A program made the translations under genes and the position numbers. A stretch of DNA of 64,000 nucleotides. Origin: Streptomyces sp. NBC_01241. GTDB taxonomy: Bacteria; Actinomycetota; Actinomycetes; Streptomycetales; Streptomycetaceae. Within the stretch, counting starts at the first letter, position 1; every line of letters begins with the position of its first letter. The stretch spans positions 2,452,501 to 2,516,500 of the forward strand of contig NZ_CP108494.1 of assembly GCF_041435435.1 (NCBI RefSeq), read 5' to 3'. The notes below the pieces were generated by a model. It saw only the letters and a list, made by a program, of their open reading frames with translations. It had not been told where the DNA came from and did no database searches. Of this stretch, positions 60,551 to 64,000 are shown one piece after another.

Positions 60551-61701
60551 CCGCCCCGACCACCGGCCCGGTCCGGCCGCGCCGCCCGCTGCGCGCCCCC
60601 GGGGCGACCCGTAGCAACGCGCTGCCCGCCGGGGCCTGGTGGCTGTGGGCGCTCGGCCTCGCCACCGCCGCGTCCCGGACCACCAATCCGCTGCTGCTCG
60701 GACTGCTGGTGGCGGTGGCGGGCTATGTGGTCGCGGCGCGGCGTACGGACGCGCCGTGGGCCCGTTCGTACGGGGCCTTCATCAAGATCGGGCTGTTCGT
60801 CGTCGGTGTGCGGCTGGTCTTCTCCGTCTTCCTCGGTTCGCCGATCCCCGGCACGCATCCGCTGTTCACCCTCCCCGAAGTGCCGCTGCCCGACTGGGCG
60901 AAGGGGGTCAGGATCGGTGGCCGGGTCACCGCCGAGCAGCTGCTCTTCGCGCTGTACGACGGTGCGAAGCTGGCGACCCTGCTGATCTGCGTCGGCGCCG
61001 CGAACTCGCTCGCCAACCCGGCCCGGCTGCTGAAGTCGCTGCCGGGTGCGCTGTACGAGGCGGGGGTCGCCGTCGTCGTCGCGATGACGTTCGCGCCGAA
61101 CATGGTCGCCGATGTGGTGCGGCTGCGCACCGCACGGCGGCTGCGGGGCCGCCCGACCGGCGGTATCAAGGCGGTCCTCCAGATCGGACTGCCGGTCCTG
61201 GAGGGCGCGTTGGAGCGGTCCGTCGCGGTGGCGGCCTCGATGGACGCGCGCGGATACGGGCGCAGCGCCCAGGTCCCGCCCGCCGTCCGGCACACCACGA
61301 ACGCCCTCACGCTCGGCGGGCTGCTCGGGGTGTGCGCGGGTACGTACGGGCTGCTGGCCGCGCAGGGCGCGGTGTACGGCCTGCCGCTGCTCGTCGCCGG
61401 GCTGGTCGCCGCGCTGGCCGGACTGCGGCTCGGCGGGGCCCGCTCGGTCCGTACCCGCTACCGGCCCGACCGGTGGGGTGCGCGGGCCTGGCTGGTGGCG
61501 GGTTCGGGAATCGCCGTGGCCGTGGCGATGATCTGGGCGGGCGGTGTCGACGCGGAGGCGCTGCACCCCGGCGTCGTACCGCTGACCGCGCCGGTGCTTC
61601 CGCTGTGGCCCGCGGCCGCGGTGCTGATCGGGCTGCTGCCCGCGGTGGTGGCGCCCGTGCCGCCGTCGCCGGGCGCCCCGCGTTCCAAGGAGATCGAGTG
61701 A
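60547..61701 (+). CDS. ECF transporter transmembrane (T) component, CbiQ-like
   Basis: A 384-residue T component. About six to eight helices are spread through the protein. The coupling helix motif is MDARGYGRS (Ala-Arg-Gly), following VLEGALERSVAVAAS; an upstream SLANPARLLKSLPGALYEAGV block is the T-component signature. It links the ATPases to the substrate-binding S protein. It overlaps both neighbours (ATGA type). Confidence 0.88.
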   Translation: MTAPTTGPVRPRRPLRAPGATRSNALPAGAWWLWALGLATAASRTTNPLLLGLLVAVAGYVVAARRTDAPWARSYGAFIKIGLFVVGVRLVFSVFLGSPIPGTHPLFTLPEVPLPDWAKGVRIGGRVTAEQLLFALYDGAKLATLLICVGAANSLANPARLLKSLPGALYEAGVAVVVAMTFAPNMVADVVRLRTARRLRGRPTGGIKAVLQIGLPVLEGALERSVAVAASMDARGYGRSAQVPPAVRHTTNALTLGGLLGVCAGTYGLLAAQGAVYGLPLLVAGLVAALAGLRLGGARSVRTRYRPDRWGARAWLVAGSGIAVAVAMIWAGGVDAEALHPGVVPLTAPVLPLWPAAAVLIGLLPAVVAPVPPSPGAPRSKEIE

Positions 61702-63428
61702 TCCGGTTCGAGCAGGTCTCGGTGCAGTACGAGGGGACGGAGCGGCCCACCCTCTGCGGGGTCGATCTGACCGTGCCCGAGGGCGAGTTGGTGCTGCTCG
61801 TCGGCCCGTCCGGGGTCGGCAAGTCGACGCTGCTGGGCGCCGTTTCCGGTCTCGTGCCGCACTTCACCGGCGGTACGCTGCGCGGCCGGGTCACGGTCGG
61901 CGGGCGCGACACCCGTACCCACAAACCACGTGAACTCGCCGATCTGGTCGGCACGGTGGGCCAGGACCCGCTGTCCCACTTCGTCACCGACACGGTCGAG
62001 GACGAGCTGGCGTACGGGATGGAGTCGCTGGGGCTGGCTCCCGGCGTGATGCGGCGGCGGGTCGAGGAGACCCTGGACCTGCTGGGTCTGGCCGGGCTGC
62101 GCGACCGGCCGATCGCCACGCTCTCGGGCGGCCAGCAGCAGCGGGTCGCGATCGGCTCGGTCCTCACCCCGCACCCGAAGGTCCTGGTCCTCGACGAGCC
62201 GACGTCCGCGCTGGACCCGGCGGCGGCCGAGGAGGTCCTCGCCGTGCTGCAGCGGCTGGTGCACGACCTGGGCACGACGGTCCTGATGGCGGAGCACCGG
62301 CTGGAGCGGGTGGTGCAGTACGCGGACCAGGTCGTCCTGCTGCCGTCGCCGGGCGCCGCCCCGGTCATGGGCGCGCCCGCGGACATCATGGCCGTCTCCC
62401 CGGTCCACCCGCCGGTCGTCGCACTGGGGCGGCTGGCGGGCTGGGAGCCCCTGCCGCTCTCGGTCCGCGACGCCCGACGCCGGGCGTCGGACCTGCGCGA
62501 GCGGCTGGCGCGGGCACAGCTGCCCGCCCCGTCACCCGTGCCGGCCGGGGCGGCCGTGACCCCGCTGCCCTCCGCCCCTGCCACCGCCGCCGTACGGCGC
62601 GGTGTGCTCGCCCGGCTGCTGGGCCGCGGCGCACCCACCACCACCGCTTCCGAGCCGGTCGTCGTCGATGCCCCGGCGCGGGTCGAGCGGCTCGGCGTAC
62701 GGCGCGGGCGCGTCGAGGCGCTGCGCCGGGTGACGCTCGCCGTCGCGGCCGGCGAGACCGTCGCCCTGATGGGCCGCAACGGTGCGGGCAAATCCACCCT
62801 GCTGGCCACGCTCGTCGGCATGGTCGAGCCCACCACGGGCACCGTCCTCGTCGGCGGCCGGACCCCGCACCGTACGCCGCCGCGCGACATGGTGCGCCGG
62901 GTCGGGCTCGTACCGCAGGAACCACGCGACCTGTTGTACGCGGACACGGTCGCCGCCGAGTGCGCCGCGGCCGACGCCGACGCGGGCGCCGGCGCGGGCA
63001 GCTGCCGAGCCCTGGTCTCGGAGCTGCTGCCCGGCGTGCCGGACGACGCCCATCCCCGTGATCTTTCCGAGGGCCAGCGCCTCGCGCTCGCCCTGGCCGT
63101 CGTGCTGACCGCGAGGCCCCCGCTGCTGCTCCTGGACGAGCCGACCCGCGGCCTGGACTACGCGGCGAAGGCCCGGCTGGTCGGGGTGCTCCGCGGCCTC
63201 GCGGCCGAGGGCCATGCGATCGTCCTGGCCACGCACGACGTCGAGCTCGCCGCCGAGCTGGCGCACCGGGTGGTGATACTCGCCGACGGGGAGACCGTCG
63301 CGGACGGGGAGACCCGGCAGGTGGTGGTCTCCTCGCCGGCCTTCGCCCCGCAGACCGCGAAGATCCTCGCCCCGCAGGAGTGGCTGACCGTGGCGCAGGT
63401 GCGCGGCGCGCTGGGAGCCGCGTCGTGA
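61698..63428 (+). CDS. ECF transporter fused ATPase (two ATP-binding modules)
   Basis: A 576-residue fused EcfA/A'. Module 1: [39 protein letters not shown]. Module 2: GRNGAGKSTLLATL, LSEGQRLALALAVVL (a changed signature, E for the second G), LLLLDEPTRGLDYA. A ~70-residue Pro/Ala linker with PAPSPVPAG joins them. The altered signature in module 2 may leave one main ATP site. GTG 61698 overlaps the T gene stop. Confidence 0.92.
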   Translation: MIRFEQVSVQYEGTERPTLCGVDLTVPEGELVLLVGPSGVGKSTLLGAVSGLVPHFTGGTLRGRVTVGGRDTRTHKPRELADLVGTVGQDPLSHFVTDTVEDELAYGMESLGLAPGVMRRRVEETLDLLGLAGLRDRPIATLSGGQQQRVAIGSVLTPHPKVLVLDEPTSALDPAAAEEVLAVLQRLVHDLGTTVLMAEHRLERVVQYADQVVLLPSPGAAPVMGAPADIMAVSPVHPPVVALGRLAGWEPLPLSVRDARRRASDLRERLARAQLPAPSPVPAGAAVTPLPSAPATAAVRRGVLARLLGRGAPTTTASEPVVVDAPARVERLGVRRGRVEALRRVTLAVAAGETVALMGRNGAGKSTLLATLVGMVEPTTGTVLVGGRTPHRTPPRDMVRRVGLVPQEPRDLLYADTVAAECAAADADAGAGAGSCRALVSELLPGVPDDAHPRDLSEGQRLALALAVVLTARPPLLLLDEPTRGLDYAAKARLVGVLRGLAAEGHAIVLATHDVELAAELAHRVVILADGETVADGETRQVVVSSPAFAPQTAKILAPQEWLTVAQVRGALGAAS

Positions 63429-64000
63429 GCGGGAACCGGACGCGGCCGGTACGGCTCGGGCCGCGCGCGATCGCCGCGCTCGTCCTCATCAGCGCGATCG
63501 GCGTGGTCGCGTTCGGCTGGCCGCTGCTGGCCGGTGCCGACTCCGGCCTGGCGCACTCCCAGGACGCGCCGTGGCTGTTCGCCGCGCTGCTGCCGCTGCT
63601 GGTCGGCGTGGTCGTCGCGATGATCGCGGACTCCGGCCTCGACGCGAAGGCCGTGGCGATGCTGGGGGTACTGGCCGCGGTCGGCGCCGCGCTGCGCCCG
63701 CTGGGCGCGGGCACGGCGGGGCTGGAACCGATGTTCTTCCTGATGGTGCTGAGCGGCCGGGTGCTGGGGCCCGGCTTCGGCTTCGTGCTGGGCTCGGTGA
63801 CGATGTTCGCGTCCGCGCTGCTCACCGGTGGGGTGGGGCCGTGGATGCCGTTCCAGATGCTGTCGATGGGCTGGTTCGCGATGGGCGCGGGCCTGCTGCC
63901 GGGCCCGGACCGGCTGCGCGGACGGGCCGAGCTGCTGATGCTCGCGGTGTACGGGTTCGTGGCGGCGTTCGCGTACGGCACGGTGATGAACCTGTACGGC
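63425..64000 (+). CDS. ECF transporter substrate-binding (S) component, 3' end outside window
   Basis: 192 codons of an integral membrane protein with at least five helices: AIAALVLISAIGVVAFGWPLL, ALLPLLVGVVVAMI, FMLVLSGRVLGPGFGF-like block (MFFLMVLSGRVLGPGFG) and PFQMLSMGWFAMGAG. These match S components of ECF importers of the cobalamin-precursor/CbrT type. GTG 63425 overlaps the ATPase stop. It completes a self-contained B12 uptake unit under riboswitch control; the gene continues past the right edge. Confidence 0.87.
   Translation, partial: MSGNRTRPVRLGPRAIAALVLISAIGVVAFGWPLLAGADSGLAHSQDAPWLFAALLPLLVGVVVAMIADSGLDAKAVAMLGVLAAVGAALRPLGAGTAGLEPMFFLMVLSGRVLGPGFGFVLGSVTMFASALLTGGVGPWMPFQMLSMGWFAMGAGLLPGPDRLRGRAELLMLAVYGFVAAFAYGTVMNLYG

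Noticed and set aside
60639..63428. Long plus-strand frame starting at 60639
   Set aside because: Only the part from 61698 is a real ATPase; the first 350 codons are a shadow of the T-component gene in another frame.
1..64000. CRISPR arrays, tRNA or rRNA genes, prophage or conjugation modules
   Set aside because: No regularly spaced short repeats, cloverleaf sequences or phage/plasmid proteins were recognised on either strand.

Overview
The window looks like a chromosomal stretch of a Streptomyces or close relative. It has very high GC with strong third-position GC bias, many GTG starts, TGATG/GTGA start-stop overlaps, F420-dependent and acyl-CoA enzymes, and the intergenic Streptomyces-type repeat GTCCGGCGCTTGAGGACA. 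No rRNA, tRNA, CRISPR array or phage module was seen. All function names come from reading translations and recalling families; no database search was run.

Layout. 0-2.6 kb (minus): an SDR dehydrogenase (cut by the window edge), a zinc alcohol dehydrogenase and a MaoC-type hydratase form a beta-oxidation-like operon. 2.8-6.8 kb (plus): ABC ATPase, ABC-2 permease, NarL-type histidine kinase and response regulator. 6.8-10.4 kb (minus): a lipid-transfer-type thiolase and a fused double acyl-CoA dehydrogenase. 10.7-12.5 kb: an MFS exporter with an extra C-terminal beta-sandwich-like domain, convergent with a peptidase E gene. 13.2-16.4 kb is a scarred region: remnants of an IclR regulator and a PPOX-type flavin protein, a 35-base hairpin, and a Phd-type antitoxin separated from its PIN toxin by a TnpB-only insertion element whose tnpB is frameshifted. 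16.7-21.8 kb: galU, a methyltransferase, a lipoprotein amidase, a membrane protein and an LLM-type F420 oxidoreductase. 21.9-26 kb: a TetR gene with a truncated flavin monooxygenase, a PHP/VOC pair and a lipoprotein. 26.1-30.2 kb: an alpha/alpha-barrel protein, a methyltransferase and a GT4 glycosyltransferase, divergent from a KstR-like TetR regulator. 30.3-36.6 kb: a DUF4190-like protein, then a complete branched-chain-amino-acid-type ABC importer with an alpha/beta hydrolase. 36.7-39.6 kb: a GAF/PucR regulator and a 3-hydroxybutyrate-dehydrogenase-type SDR. 39.8-50.0 kb: CutC, an MlrC-type metallopeptidase and a ROK repressor, divergent from an oligopeptide-type importer and a ROK kinase. 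50.2-54 kb: a secreted PHB-depolymerase-type esterase, a tectonin-repeat protein, a lipoprotein and a SnoaL-like protein. 54.4-55.1 kb: decayed fragments of a glycosyltransferase and an MFS exporter. 55.1-58.1 kb: a ferredoxin and aldehyde dehydrogenase operon and an MBL-fold hydrolase. 58.3-64 kb: a cobalamin riboswitch followed by an ECF-type vitamin B12/cobalt uptake operon that runs off the right edge.

How the pieces connect. Two short operator-like motifs recur in promoters of the fatty-acyl/steroid-like genes. One resembles the KstR site (CTAGAACnnGTTCTAG) at about 2.67, 10.46, 29.37 and 57.03 kb; a KstR-like regulator is encoded beside the 29.37-kb copy. The other is CTGAC-N5-GTCAG at about 2.73, 10.48, 20.73 and 56.88 kb. 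They suggest the scattered catabolic operons form one or two overlapping regulons. Other highlights are the toxin-antitoxin pair split by a TnpB element, the riboswitch-led ECF operon with a surface alpha/alpha-barrel protein, the MlrC/CutC/ROK importer cluster, and three genes whose start codons lie in in-frame tandem repeats.
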